A DNA stretch of 64,000 nt, taken from Ruegeria atlantica. Its GTDB lineage: Bacteria > Pseudomonadota > Alphaproteobacteria > Rhodobacterales > Rhodobacteraceae. The notes beneath the pieces are model-generated. The model was given only the letters and a program-made list of their open reading frames with translations, did no database searches and was not told the DNA's origin. How positions within the stretch are numbered: position 1 is the first letter of the stretch; each line of letters begins with the position of its first letter. A program made the position numbers and the translations under genes. Where the stretch lies: NCBI RefSeq assembly GCF_013032005.1, contig NZ_WQBE01000008.1:1-64000 (forward strand), written 5' to 3'. Shown in pieces: positions 26,800-36,297 of this stretch.

Positions 26800-27854
26800 T
26801 TCCGAACCCCGAACCACTTGCGGTATATCTCGTCATAGGTGCCGTCTTCACGCAGCGACAGCAGCGCCTGATTGACGTCCTCGACCAAGGGTGATCCCGT
26901 CGGGAAGGCGATCCCGTAATTCTCTCGCAAGAACACGCCGCCGGTCACCGATGCGATCCGTCGTCCTTCGTGCGAGGCATAGTAAGACAGGATCGGCGCG
27001 TCAAAAACAACCGCGTCCAGCTCTTTGTCCTTGAAGGCGGTCAGCATCTCATCCAGACCGGAATATCCGGTAAACTCGATCTCGCGCCGGTTCAGGAAAT
27101 TTGCGGCGGTCGAGTTCGAAATCGTGCCCACCTGTTTGCCATACAGATCGTTGACCGAATTCACGTTGCCGCTGATCGCATCCACCGTCATGACCGAGGT
27201 GATGCGCGCGGTAAAAACCGACACGATGAACAGGGATGACACCACCAGAACCACGCCCAGCACACGGCCAAACGGGGTGCGCGGCATGCGTTCTTCGAAC
27301 CCGCCATTGACCACCAGGTTCAGCGCCCACCAGAAGGACGGGAACCATGCCTCATTCAATTTGCGGTCGAAATAGGGCTGCGAGCGGCGCTCGAACCCCC
27401 ACATCAGCATGCCACCGCCCAACAGGATGGCAAAGGCCAGGCCAATGGCGATGAACAATTCGGTCGACAGCAACGCATGCAGCAGCGAGGGCCGGCGTGC
27501 GGCCTCGGACGGGACCATGATCTGCAAACCGGCCTCAAAGATCGGCTGGCTGAAATCCATCTGCGTTTCGCGCGCCGCGGTGATCGAGATGTTGGCGATG
27601 GCCAGATCGGCGGTACCGTCCTGCACTGCACCCAGCATGTCGCTGAACGCCTCGACCCGGTTGACCGAATAGTCCCAATCCAGCGACTGGGCCAGCGCCG
27701 CCAGCAGATCCATGGAAAAACCGGTCTGTGCCCCGTCTTCGACATAGGAAAACGGAGGGCGGGTCACGGTGGTGACGTCCAGTGTCTGCGCCTGGGCTTG
27801 TTTTGCAAGCGTGGCGAAGGTCAGGCAGATCAGTGCGAATAGGGCGCGTATCAT
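26796..27854 (-). CDS. Prokaryotic ionotropic-glutamate-receptor-like channel
   Basis: A 352-aa protein with the domain order of GluR0-type receptors: signal peptide (1-22), first ligand-binding lobe (about 25-120, with the ligand arginine near R95 in [14 protein letters not shown]), membrane helix (132-153), a pore loop (about 170-190), a second membrane helix (about 195-217), then the second lobe (about 225-350, SNSTAANFL and [11 protein letters not shown]). Simple solute-binding proteins lack the membrane insert. The pore reads [13 protein letters not shown] where potassium-selective relatives have TVGYG, so selectivity should differ. Ligand is probably an amino acid. A non-channel binding protein with a membrane insert cannot be excluded. 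Confidence 0.75.
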   Translation of the reverse strand: MIRALFALICLTFATLAKQAQAQTLDVTTVTRPPFSYVEDGAQTGFSMDLLAALAQSLDWDYSVNRVEAFSDMLGAVQDGTADLAIANISITAARETQMDFSQPIFEAGLQIMVPSEAARRPSLLHALLSTELFIAIGLAFAILLGGGMLMWGFERRSQPYFDRKLNEAWFPSFWWALNLVVNGGFEERMPRTPFGRVLGVVLVVSSLFIVSVFTARITSVMTVDAISGNVNSVNDLYGKQVGTISNSTAANFLNRREIEFTGYSGLDEMLTAFKDKELDAVVFDAPILSYYASHEGRRIASVTGGVFLRENYGIAFPTGSPLVEDVNQALLSLREDGTYDEIYRKWFGVRN

Positions 27855-28063
27855 CGTCAGTTTACCTGTTTGGCGCGGCTCTAACGCAATTTTGACGGGT
27901 GCGGCAAGGTGGTCGCGGGGTCAAGGTCCGTGTTTTATTGGGGTATCGGCGCGATACAAACAGAAAAAAGCCCGTGGAATCGGGCGTGCGGGGGTTGGCA
28001 ATCGGCCCAATTCGTTGAATCTGTGCGCGAACCAGCGCCCGAATGAAGCAAAGAGGTCTCACC

Positions 28064-29203
28064 ATGACAGATCCGGTAGAATTGACAGCGGACCTAATCC
28101 GTTGCCCATCGGTCACACCCGAAGAAGGTGGCGCGCTGGTGTTGTTGGAAAAGTTATTGTCGGATGCGGGGTTCGATTGCACGCGGGTCGATCGCGGGGG
28201 TGTCGCCAACCTGTTCGCGCGCTGGGGCAAAAAGGGCCATGCGCGCAGCTTTGGGTTCAATGGCCATACCGATGTTGTTCCGGTCGGGGATGAAGCCGCC
28301 TGGACCATGCTGCCCTTTGGGGCGGAAATCCGCGACGGCGTGATGTACGGGCGGGGGACGACCGACATGAAATCCGGCGTGGCGGCCTTTGCGGCAGCGG
28401 CGGTGGATTTCGTGCAAGACACGCCACCAGACGGTGCAGTCATTCTTGCCATCACCGGGGATGAAGAAGGTGATGCCGTGGACGGCACGACCGCGTTGCT
28501 GGATTACATGGACCGCGCCGATGAACGGATGTCGGTCTGTCTGGTCGGCGAACCGACCTGCCCGAACACGATGGGTGAGATGATGAAGATCGGGCGTCGT
28601 GGCTCGATGACGGCGTGGTTCACGGTGACCGGTGTACAGGGGCATTCGGCCTATCCGCATCGCGCCAAAAACCCGTTGCCTGCAATGGCGCGGCTGATGC
28701 ACGACCTGGCCAGTCATGAGTTGGATCAGGGCACGGATCATTTCGATGCCTCGACGCTGGCCGTTGTGAATATCGATACCGGAAATACAGCAACCAATGT
28801 GATCCCGGCGCAATGCCGTGGGGCAGTGAATATACGGTTCAACGATTTGCACTCGGGTGCAAGCCTAAGCGACTGGTTGCGGGCCGAAGCGCAGCGTTTG
28901 GCTAAGGCATATGACGTCGAGGTCGATGTCAAAATCAAAATCTCAGGCGAAAGCTTTCTGACCCCTCCCGGCCCGCTCTCTGATCTGGTGGCGCAGGCTG
29001 TTGAGGCGGAAACAGGTGTTCGTCCTGAGATGTCCACTACAGGTGGCACCTCGGACGCGCGGTTTGTGAAAAACCACTGCCCGGTGGTCGAATTCGGCCT
29101 GGTCGGTCGCACGATGCATCAGGTGGATGAATGCGTCGAGGTGGCGCAGATCGACCAGCTCAAGGCGATCTACACGCGCATCCTGCGGGATTATTTCGCC
29201 TGA
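28064..29203 (+). CDS. dapE: Succinyl-diaminopimelate desuccinylase
   Basis: DapE hydrolyses N-succinyl-LL-diaminopimelate, releasing succinate. The 379-aa M20-family metallohydrolase has [23 protein letters not shown], the catalytic glutamates in TGDEEGDA, and [10 protein letters not shown] near the C-terminus. The ATG at 28064 (MTDPVELT) with AGAGG upstream is preferred over an ATG 21 bases earlier. The next gene starts 3 bases after the stop, so they are co-transcribed. Confidence 0.95.
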   Translation: MTDPVELTADLIRCPSVTPEEGGALVLLEKLLSDAGFDCTRVDRGGVANLFARWGKKGHARSFGFNGHTDVVPVGDEAAWTMLPFGAEIRDGVMYGRGTTDMKSGVAAFAAAAVDFVQDTPPDGAVILAITGDEEGDAVDGTTALLDYMDRADERMSVCLVGEPTCPNTMGEMMKIGRRGSMTAWFTVTGVQGHSAYPHRAKNPLPAMARLMHDLASHELDQGTDHFDASTLAVVNIDTGNTATNVIPAQCRGAVNIRFNDLHSGASLSDWLRAEAQRLAKAYDVEVDVKIKISGESFLTPPGPLSDLVAQAVEAETGVRPEMSTTGGTSDARFVKNHCPVVEFGLVGRTMHQVDECVEVAQIDQLKAIYTRILRDYFA

Positions 29204-29206
29204 TCC

Positions 29207-29782
29207 ATGCAGCGGACTCTGGTCATCATGGTCAAGGAACCGCGCCCGGGGCGGGTAAAGACCCGTTTGGGTCGCGATATCGGCATGGTCGGCGCAGCCT
29301 GGTGGTTTCGGCATCAGACACAGTCGTTGATCCGGCGGTTACGTGATCCGCGCTGGCAGATTGTCCTGGCGGTCTCCCCGGACCGCGAGGGGCTGAACAG
29401 CCGTATCTGGCCGGTGGATCTGCTGCGAGCGCCACAGGGGAACGGTGATCTGGGCGATCGCATGGGCCGGATGTTGCGGGACATGCCAAAAGGTCCGATC
29501 TGTTTAATTGGTGCGGATATTCCCGGCATCACGCGGTGGCATATTGCGCGGGCGTTCAAGGCGCTGGGCTCGGCGCAAATGGTGTTCGGGCCTGCGCCGG
29601 ACGGGGGCTACTGGCTGGTTGGCGCGCAACGCTACGGGGCAATGCCCACGAACCTGTTCCGCGATGTCCGCTGGTCCACGGAACACGCACTGGCCGATAC
29701 TCTGGTCTCAATCCCCGGAACGCGGGTGGCTTTTCTGGATCATCTGCGTGACGTGGACACGGTTGCCGATCTGAAACCCTGA
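29207..29782 (+). CDS. DUF2064/TIGR04282-type glycosyltransferase-like protein
   Basis: A 191-aa protein starting with MVKEPRPGRVKTRLGRDIG, the nucleotide-sugar-like loop of this family, followed by GDLGDRMGRML, IGADIPGIT and GPAPDGGYWLVG. The family is related to nucleotidyltransferases/GT2 enzymes and some members are annotated for arsenosugar synthesis; substrate here is unknown. It directly follows dapE but shows no logical link to lysine synthesis. Confidence 0.8.
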   Translation: MQRTLVIMVKEPRPGRVKTRLGRDIGMVGAAWWFRHQTQSLIRRLRDPRWQIVLAVSPDREGLNSRIWPVDLLRAPQGNGDLGDRMGRMLRDMPKGPICLIGADIPGITRWHIARAFKALGSAQMVFGPAPDGGYWLVGAQRYGAMPTNLFRDVRWSTEHALADTLVSIPGTRVAFLDHLRDVDTVADLKP

Positions 29783-29829
29783 TCTTTTTTAGTCATGACG
29801 CCGTCGCATCCCCGTGATACGCCGGACTT

Positions 29830-32088
29830 ATGACTCGCATCCCTACCAAGCAAGAGGTCCTCGATTGGATCTCGGCGAACCCCACCCTGACCTCGAAACG
29901 CGATATCGCCAAAGCCTTTGGCATCAAGGGTGCAGATCGAATTGATCTGAAGCGTATCCTCAAAGAACTTGAGGCTGAAGGGCATCTGGAAAAGCGCAAG
30001 CGCAGCTATCGTGACCCGGACCGGTTGCCGCCGGTCAGCGTGTTGCAAGTAAAGGCTCCGAATGCCGATGGTGACCTGTTCGCGCGCCCGCTGGAATGGC
30101 ATGGTGAAGGCGTTGAACCCATCGTTCTGATCGTTGCGCGCGCCAGCGATCCGGCGCTGGGCGAAGGCGACCGTATCCTGGCTCGCCTGACAGTGGTACA
30201 TGAAGAAGACCACAACTACGAAGCGCGCTTGATCCGACGTATCGGAACCAATCCGCGCAGGATCGTCGGTATCTTCCGCAAAAGCGCCGAAGGTGGACGG
30301 ATCGTCCCCATCGACAAGACCGGCTCGACCGAATGGCTGGTGCATGACGGTGCGGTACTGGGCGCCAAGGATGGCGAACTGGTCGAGGCCGAACAGGCAG
30401 GCCCCAAGAACCGCATGGGTCTGCCGCGCGCCCGTATCGTCGAGCGGCTGGGTGACCCATCGGCACCCAAGGCGGTGTCGCTGATCGCGATCCACCAGCA
30501 CGGTATCCCCGACGATTTCCCTGATAAGGTGATTGCCGAGGCCGATAAGGCCAAACCCGTCGGCCTGAAAGGGCGCGAAGACCTGCGGGACATGCCGCTG
30601 CTGACCATCGACCCCTCGGACGCGCGCGACCATGACGACGCCTGTTATGCGCACGCGGATGAGGACCCGAAAAACCCCGGCGGTCATGTGATCTGGGTCG
30701 CCATCGCGGATGTTGCTGCTTATGTGCAGCCGGGAACCGCACTGGATCGCGAGGCGCGAAAGCGTGGTAATTCCAGCTATTTCCCGGATCGTGTGGTGCC
30801 GATGTTGCCGGATCGCCTGTCCGGCGATCTGTGTTCGCTGCACGAAGGCGTTCCGCGCGCCTGTATCGCCGTACGGATGCAGATCGACGCAGACGGCAAC
30901 AAGATCGAACACCGGTTTGTGCGGGGCCTTATGCGTTCGGCCGCTTCGCTGCACTATGCCGAGGTGCAGGACGCCATTGACGGTAACCCGAATGACCGCA
31001 CCGGACCTTTGTTGGAAACTGTTCTGAAACCGCTCTACGCCGCTTATGCGGCCCTGAAGAAGGCGCGTGCCGAACGGCAGCCGCTGGAGCTGGACCTGCC
31101 GGAACGCAAGATCGTCCTCAGCGACGCGGGCGAAGTGACCAGCGTGGCGTTCCGCGACCGGTTGGACGCCCATAAGCTGATCGAGGAGTTCATGATCCTC
31201 GCCAATGTCGCCGCCGCCGAGACCCTGATTGCCAAGCGCCGCCCGCTGCTGTTCCGCGTGCATGAAGAGCCCGCGCCTGAGAAACTGGAAAGTCTGCGGG
31301 AAACGGCGCAGGCCGCCGGTCTTAATTTGGCCAAGGGCCAGGTTCTGCAAACCCGGCATCTGAATGCGCTGTTGAACGCCGCCGCCGGGACCGAGGATGC
31401 CGAGTTGATCAACCTCAGCACATTGCGGTCGATGGCGCAGGCGTATTACAACCCGGAAAACTTCGGGCATTTCGGGCTGGCGCTGCGGAACTATGCGCAT
31501 TTCACCTCGCCCATTCGTCGCTATTCTGACCTGATCGTGCATCGGGCGCTGATCACGGCGCATGGTTGGGGTGACGACGGTCTGACCGAGGATGAAATCG
31601 CCAGGCTGGAAGAAACCGCCACCCATATTTCGGACACCGAGCGGCGTTCGATGATGGCCGAACGGGATACGACAGATCGCTACCTGGCTGCCTATCTCAG
31701 CGAGCGCGTAGGCAATGAGTTCAGTGGCCGTATCAGTGGTATCGCCCGGTTCGGGGCCTTTGTGAAAATGGACGAAACCGGTGCGGATGGTCTGGTGCCC
31801 GTCCGATCACTCGGGCGCGAATTCTTCCATTTCGACCGTGAGGCAGGGACGCTGATGGGATCGGACACCGGGCTGATCATCGCCATCGGACAGCGTGTCA
31901 CCGTGCGTCTTGCCGCGGCGACGCCTGTGACCGGCGGTTTGGAACTGGAATTGTTGTCCATTGACGATCAGGCCCTGCCACGGGGACGCGGTGCGAAAGG
32001 GCGGCCAACCCGACGCAAAGCGGTTAGCAACAAGCGCAAGAAAGACAAGATCAAACGCAAGGTCGAACGCAAACGCCGTCAGAGGTGA
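29830..32088 (+). CDS. rnr: Ribonuclease R
   Basis: RNase R is a processive 3'-to-5' exoribonuclease that degrades structured RNA. The 752-aa protein has an N-terminal helix-turn-helix-like region (LDWISANPTLTSKRDIAKAF), cold-shock domains, and the RNB catalytic block with TIDPSDARDHDDACY, whose aspartates bind magnesium. It then has HFTSPIRRYSDLIVHRAL, an S1 domain (about 640-715), and a very basic Lys/Arg-rich tail. It overlaps the convergent DUF1801 gene by 10 bases. A long open frame on the opposite strand is only its codon shadow. Confidence 0.95.
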   Translation: MTRIPTKQEVLDWISANPTLTSKRDIAKAFGIKGADRIDLKRILKELEAEGHLEKRKRSYRDPDRLPPVSVLQVKAPNADGDLFARPLEWHGEGVEPIVLIVARASDPALGEGDRILARLTVVHEEDHNYEARLIRRIGTNPRRIVGIFRKSAEGGRIVPIDKTGSTEWLVHDGAVLGAKDGELVEAEQAGPKNRMGLPRARIVERLGDPSAPKAVSLIAIHQHGIPDDFPDKVIAEADKAKPVGLKGREDLRDMPLLTIDPSDARDHDDACYAHADEDPKNPGGHVIWVAIADVAAYVQPGTALDREARKRGNSSYFPDRVVPMLPDRLSGDLCSLHEGVPRACIAVRMQIDADGNKIEHRFVRGLMRSAASLHYAEVQDAIDGNPNDRTGPLLETVLKPLYAAYAALKKARAERQPLELDLPERKIVLSDAGEVTSVAFRDRLDAHKLIEEFMILANVAAAETLIAKRRPLLFRVHEEPAPEKLESLRETAQAAGLNLAKGQVLQTRHLNALLNAAAGTEDAELINLSTLRSMAQAYYNPENFGHFGLALRNYAHFTSPIRRYSDLIVHRALITAHGWGDDGLTEDEIARLEETATHISDTERRSMMAERDTTDRYLAAYLSERVGNEFSGRISGIARFGAFVKMDETGADGLVPVRSLGREFFHFDREAGTLMGSDTGLIIAIGQRVTVRLAAATPVTGGLELELLSIDDQALPRGRGAKGRPTRRKAVSNKRKKDKIKRKVERKRRQR

Positions 32089-32465
32089 TAGGTCAGCGCC
32101 CGCGCAATCAGCCAGCCATGGCGCGTCGGGTCGATCTGCGCGGGGTCGTCAAACAACACGGCCCTGTTGCCATCCAGCCGATCCTCTTCGGGAAAGGCCG
32201 AGGTGAAATCACCCATCAACCGGCTTTGGCAATGGACGAACAGGGCAAACTGCGCGGCCTTATGCGTGCCAATCCGGATTGTTGAACCCTTTGGGGCCAG
32301 ATAGGCGGGCTGACCCCAGCGCAGCGATTCCTGCAAAGGCTGCGCGTCGGGCGAGGACGCGGCGGTGTCAAAGATCAAGTCACGCAGGGCAAGCGCTCCG
32401 GCACGAGCATCAATTGGCAGCGCGTCAAATGCGGCGGCAACTTTTGGATCGTCAAAGGGTGTCAT
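32079..32465 (-). CDS. DUF1801 (YdhG-like) domain protein
   Basis: A 128-aa protein with LRDLIFDTAASSPDAQPLQESLRWGQPAYL and a C-terminal LIARALTYHL, typical of the small DUF1801 family related to the frataxin-like YdhG fold. Function is unknown. It has no signal peptide and no operon partner, and its tail overlaps the end of rnr by 10 bases. Confidence 0.75.
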   Translation of the reverse strand: MTPFDDPKVAAAFDALPIDARAGALALRDLIFDTAASSPDAQPLQESLRWGQPAYLAPKGSTIRIGTHKAAQFALFVHCQSRLMGDFTSAFPEEDRLDGNRAVLFDDPAQIDPTRHGWLIARALTYHL

Positions 32466-32576
32466 CTCAGCAGCTTATTCCGTTTGGCCGGGCGCGTCAG
32501 GCATTTTGACTTGAGCGCTTTGTGAATCTCTCACTTTGCGCTATCCTGAGGGCGAGCAGTAATCAGGAATTTCGGA

Positions 32577-33875
32577 ATGCGTAAATGCGTAAGTGGCATC
32601 ATAGCCGCTGCATTATGGGCATCCATTGTGCAGGCGGAATCCCACAATTCAGCGGATAGGTCACAGACCTTTCAGCTGGCCTCGGCTGATATAACCGTGT
32701 CCCTCCGACCGGTCGTGCGGCCTTCAGCTAAGGAGTATCGGGTGTCGACCGAAGGAAACGCGCGGTTTCAGGCGTGGCTGGGGGCGTTCCGCGAACGGGC
32801 AGAACAACAGGGCATTTCAGTCGCGACGCTGGACCGGGCGCTGGCGGGCCTGACCTATGACAAAAAAATCATCGAACGGGATCGCAATCAGGCCGAGTTT
32901 TCAAAACCGATCTGGGAGTATCTGGATGCCGCTGTGTCAGACACGCGAATCCGCAACGGTCGCGCCGGGCTGGAACGCCATCACGCGACCCTGACCCGGA
33001 TCGAGGCGCAATATGGCGTCGAGAAAGAGGTTGTAACGGCGATCTGGGGGCTCGAGACCTCGTTCGGGACGTTTAGGGGCAGTGATCAGACCATCCGTTC
33101 ACTGGCGACTCTGGCCTTTGACGCGCGGCGGGCGCAGTTCTTTGAAACTCAGTTGATCGCGGCTTTGCGGATCGTTCAGGCCGGGGATGTCAGTGCCGGG
33201 AATATGGTCGGCAGCTGGGCGGGTGCGATGGGTCACACGCAGTTCATGCCGACCTCATACCTGGATCACGCGGTGGATTTCGATGGCGACGGGCGGCGCG
33301 ATATCTGGTCCGAGGACCCGACCGATGCGCTGGCCTCTGCCGCCGCCTACCTAGCGCGGCACGGCTGGACCAAGGGTCAGCCTTGGGGTGTCGAAGTACG
33401 TTTGCCGCAAGGGTTCGACTATGCCGTGGCCAAACGGGGTTATACATTGATGCCCTCTGACTGGGCCGCGCGCGGCGTGTTGGGTCGCAATGGTACGCCG
33501 GTGCCGGATTACGGACAGGCGGCCATTCTATTGCCCGCCGGAGGGCAGGGCGTGGCGCTGATGATCTTCGACAATTTCGGCGTGATCGAGAAATACAACG
33601 GTGCCGACGCCTATGTGATCGGTATCGGCCATCTGTCCGACCGTCTGGCCGGCCAAGCGCCGTTTCAAGCCAACTGGCCGCGCGGTGACCGGGTGCTGAG
33701 TTTCACCGAGAAAAAGGAACTTCAATCCCGCCTGACTGAGGCTGGCTTTGATACGCAGGGCATCGACGGGCGCACCGGACCAAACACGACCGACGCCGTC
33801 CGCGCGTATCAGTTGGCGCAGGGGCTGCTCCCGGATGGATATGCCAGTTTGAAACTATTAGAGCGGTTGCGGTGA
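32577..33875 (+). CDS. Lytic murein transglycosylase, MltB family, with peptidoglycan-binding domain
   Basis: A 432-aa exported enzyme that cleaves the glycan strand of peptidoglycan to 1,6-anhydromuramic products. It has a signal peptide (about 1-20, ending VQAES), an SLT_2-type catalytic domain (about 60-360) with the catalytic glutamate E160 in AIWGLETSFGTFRG, and GAMGHTQFMPTSYLDHAVDFDGDG. A C-terminal PG_binding_1 domain follows (about 372-432, GFDTQGIDGRTGPNTTDAVRAYQ). A decayed copy of the last 60 codons lies about 450 bases downstream. Confidence 0.92.
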   Translation: MRKCVSGIIAAALWASIVQAESHNSADRSQTFQLASADITVSLRPVVRPSAKEYRVSTEGNARFQAWLGAFRERAEQQGISVATLDRALAGLTYDKKIIERDRNQAEFSKPIWEYLDAAVSDTRIRNGRAGLERHHATLTRIEAQYGVEKEVVTAIWGLETSFGTFRGSDQTIRSLATLAFDARRAQFFETQLIAALRIVQAGDVSAGNMVGSWAGAMGHTQFMPTSYLDHAVDFDGDGRRDIWSEDPTDALASAAAYLARHGWTKGQPWGVEVRLPQGFDYAVAKRGYTLMPSDWAARGVLGRNGTPVPDYGQAAILLPAGGQGVALMIFDNFGVIEKYNGADAYVIGIGHLSDRLAGQAPFQANWPRGDRVLSFTEKKELQSRLTEAGFDTQGIDGRTGPNTTDAVRAYQLAQGLLPDGYASLKLLERLR

Positions 33876-34137
33876 TAACGAACGGGTCCTGTACAGTGTT
33901 TAGGTGCGTGGTGCGGACATTCTCTCAGTTTTTGGCTTTATGGGATGAGTAACCTCCCGACTACCGGCACTCACTACGATAGACGGGAGGTGGACCCAGC
34001 AGTTTAGCGGGTCGCGACGCCAGTAGAGGTAATAAAAAACTGGACCGCATTCATATATTTGAATCTAAGATGCATCAAATCAAGTTTTTTATCGCGCGAC
34101 AATTTTTATATTCCCGCGCGATGCGGTTGCAATGCTC
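33876..34137. other. Gene-poor, AT-rich stretch with one long-arm hairpin
   Basis: No plausible reading frame is present. An exact 8-bp inverted repeat ACCTCCCG (33952-33959) / CGGGAGGT (33984-33991) with a 24-base loop stands out, without a T-tract. The rest drifts to AT-rich sequence unlike the neighbours. It may be debris of the same event that left the decayed transglycosylase fragment next to it. Confidence 0.4.
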
Positions 34138-34320
34138 GTGTGCTGAGCTTTGCTTAGCGCTGAAAACTGCTAGCTCGCCTGACAGAGGCTGGAACTGATA
34201 CACAGGGTATAGACACAGGCGAACCGAGCCAAACACGACCGGCGTCGTACGAACGTACCAACTGTGCCGAATTTACTGCCGGATGATTTCGTCAGCTTGA
34301 ATATGCAAGGGCGGCTTCAA
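34138..34320 (+). pseudogene. Decayed fragment of a transglycosylase 3' end
   Basis: This stretch aligns base for base with the final 180 bases of the intact MltB-type gene (33693-33875), offset by 447 bases and about three quarters identical by eye. It can be read VLSFA, stop, then RLTEAGTDTQGID matching RLTEAGFDTQGID. After a frameshift NTTGVVRTYQL matches NTTDAVRAYQL. Three in-frame stops and the shift show that it is no longer coding. It is either the remnant of a second paralogue whose 5' part is gone, or an old partial duplication. Confidence 0.8.
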
Positions 34321-34451
34321 ACACTAACGTCACTGAGGTGTCTTAGTCTGAATCTTATGGTCTCGGCCGCCATTTTGTTGTGACTACCCGCCACGTATAT
34401 TGCCGGTAGCTTCATCAATCCCAAGTGTGCCTCAAATGATGAGGCCGCACT

Positions 34452-34715
34452 ATGACCGAAGACACACCACAACCAGCGCAGTACTATGACAAACACGACA
34501 TCTGGACGTTGGATCCAACGTCCACGGACAAAGAGGTCTATGATGTCTTTGCTACCGAAGTCGCCAAACTTGTTCAGTTGCTGGATGAAAACGAGCCACT
34601 CATGTCGCGGGATTTTTACGCACGACTTTTTGTGTCACTATTGGGGTTGTCCCGAGTTTTGGGAGAGTACGATGATAGCTGGAGCCGGAGTGTCTATTCT
34701 CCGGACGAAATTTAG
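34452..34715 (+). CDS. Orphan small acidic protein, unknown function
   Basis: An 87-aa protein, MTEDTPQPAQYYDKHDIW..., with an aromatic-rich N-terminus and a helical middle (VAKLVQLLDENEPLMSRDFYARLFVSLLGLSRVLG). It is acidic, soluble and without recognised motif. A GATGAGG ribosome-binding site precedes the ATG, and a terminator-like stem follows. Base composition is less GC-rich than the neighbours. It lies beside the decayed gene fragment, which raises the chance that it is part of a small imported segment. It could also be spurious, though codon structure looks genuine. Confidence 0.5.
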   Translation: MTEDTPQPAQYYDKHDIWTLDPTSTDKEVYDVFATEVAKLVQLLDENEPLMSRDFYARLFVSLLGLSRVLGEYDDSWSRSVYSPDEI

Positions 34716-34767
34716 CTCTGTCACATATAACCTAATGAGGCAGAGCAAGACTCGGATCTTCAAAGCT

Positions 34768-34796
34768 AAGGGCGGTTGTTAATCCAACCGCCCCTT
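34768..34796. terminator. Candidate bidirectional terminator stem
   Basis: AAGGGCGGTTG (34768-34778) pairs with CAACCGCCCCTT (34785-34796) with one bulged base. It lies between two convergent genes. The flanking T/A tracts are weak, so efficiency is uncertain. Confidence 0.5.
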
Positions 34797-34824
34797 GCGT
34801 TTCGTAGTTACTCTGAACGCCGAC

Positions 34825-36222
34825 CTATGCCGCCACCTTCATCAAGCCCTGCGCGATGATTTCGGCATGTGCCTCATCCAGCGACTTGTAAATCCGCACG
34901 AACATCTCGTCGATATCCGCAGGGGTCAGGATCAGCGGGGGTGAGATGATCATCCGGTCACCCACATGGCGCATGATCAGGTTGTTGGCAAAGCAGCGGT
35001 CGCGGCAGATATAGCCGACCGTGCCGGGGTCCGAGGCGAATTTGGCGCGGCTGGCCTTGTCTGGCGTCAGCGCGATCGAGGCCATCATGCCGACGATTTT
35101 GGCCTCACCGACCAGCGGGTGATCGGCCAGCGCCTCCCATTTCTCTTTCAAATAGGGCGCGGCCACGTCGCGGACGTGTTCGACGATCTTCTCCTCTTCG
35201 AGGATGCGCAGATTTTCCAGCGCAACGGCAGCCGCGACCGGGTGGCCGGAATAGGTGTAGCCATGGTTGAACTCGGTGCCGCCGATGACCTTGGCGATCT
35301 CATCACTGACGATGGACCCCCCGATGGGCGCATAGCCCGAGCTGAGCCCCTTGGCGATGGTCATGATATCCGGTCGGATACCTACGGTTTCTGAGCCGAA
35401 CCAGTTGCCCGTGCGGCCAAATCCGCAAATCACCTCATCCGCGATCAGTAGGATATCGTATTTATCGCAGATCCGCTGAATCTCGGGCCAGTAGCTGTCG
35501 GGTGCCACGATCACGCCGCCCGCACCTTGCACGGGTTCGGCGATAAAGGCGGCAACGCGGTCTTCGCCCAGCTCCAGAATGGCGTCTTCCAACTCGCGCG
35601 CGCGGGCTAGGCCGAATTCCTCGGGGGTCATGGTGCCGCCTTCGGCCCACCAGTTCGGTTGGTTAATGTGGTGGATGTTGGGGATCGGAATGCCGCCCTG
35701 CGCGTGCATCCCGGCCATGCCCCCGAGAGACGCGGACCCCACGGACGAGCCGTGATAGGCGTTGTGGCGGCTAATGATGATGTTTTTATCGGGCTGGCCT
35801 TTTTCGGCCCAATAGGTGCGCACCAGACGGATGTTGGTGTCATTCGCCTCGGATCCGCCACCGGCGAAGAAGACGTGGTTCAGATCGCCCGGCGCCAGTT
35901 CTGCCAGCTTCGCGGCGAGCGCGATGACAGGCACATGGGTCGTTTTGAAGAAGGTGTTGTAATACGGCAGCTCGCGCATCTGGCGGGCGGCGACCTCGGC
36001 CAGTTCATCGCGACCATAGCCGATATTGACGCACCACAGACCGGCCATGGCGTCCAGAATCTCTTCGCCCTCGCTGTCGGTCAGATAGACGCCATTGGCG
36101 CGGGTGATGACGCGGGCGCCTTCCTGGCCAAGCGAACTATTGGCCGAGAACGGGTGCATGTGATGGGCAGCATCCAGCGCCTGCAATTCAGCGGTGGGCA
36201 TGTGATTGGTGATAGTGGACAT
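34825..36222 (-). CDS. spuC: Class III aminotransferase, putrescine/polyamine-pyruvate type
   Basis: A 465-aa class III PLP aminotransferase. It has YNTFFKTTHVPVIALAAKLAEL, FAGGGSEANDTNIRLVR, LLIADEVICGFGRTG, and the PLP lysine in TIAKGLSSGYAPIGG. The overall look matches SpuC-like polyamine:pyruvate aminotransferases; taurine- or beta-alanine-pyruvate enzymes are close alternatives. The neighbouring polyamine transporter and GntR regulator favour putrescine. The ATG at 36222 with AGGAGACG before it is preferred to an upstream start. A regulator site lies 37-48 bases before the start. Confidence 0.82.
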   Translation of the reverse strand: MSTITNHMPTAELQALDAAHHMHPFSANSSLGQEGARVITRANGVYLTDSEGEEILDAMAGLWCVNIGYGRDELAEVAARQMRELPYYNTFFKTTHVPVIALAAKLAELAPGDLNHVFFAGGGSEANDTNIRLVRTYWAEKGQPDKNIIISRHNAYHGSSVGSASLGGMAGMHAQGGIPIPNIHHINQPNWWAEGGTMTPEEFGLARARELEDAILELGEDRVAAFIAEPVQGAGGVIVAPDSYWPEIQRICDKYDILLIADEVICGFGRTGNWFGSETVGIRPDIMTIAKGLSSGYAPIGGSIVSDEIAKVIGGTEFNHGYTYSGHPVAAAVALENLRILEEEKIVEHVRDVAAPYLKEKWEALADHPLVGEAKIVGMMASIALTPDKASRAKFASDPGTVGYICRDRCFANNLIMRHVGDRMIISPPLILTPADIDEMFVRIYKSLDEAHAEIIAQGLMKVAA

Positions 36223-36258
36223 CCGGACGTCTCCTGCAAAAGCGGTTGGCATTTACAA

Positions 36259-36270
36259 TATGATCAAATT
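36259..36270. promoter_or_regulatory. Candidate GntR operator upstream of the aminotransferase
   Basis: ATATGATCAAAT contains the TGATCA core (36261-36266) shared with two other sites in this locus. It sits just upstream of the aminotransferase start, between it and the regulator gene. Confidence 0.5.
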
Positions 36271-36297
36271 TTTCCCTGTCAATCGAATCGCCAATTT

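Noticed and set aside
29740..31626. A 628-codon open frame on the minus strand opposite ribonuclease R
   Set aside because: It mirrors the codon-position bias of rnr, has no recognisable motif, and its translation lacks the composition of a real protein. rnr is unambiguous.
33952..33991. Integron attC-like or transposon-end stem
   Set aside because: The arms are symmetric, but there is no integrase, transposase or target-site duplication, and no second copy was seen.
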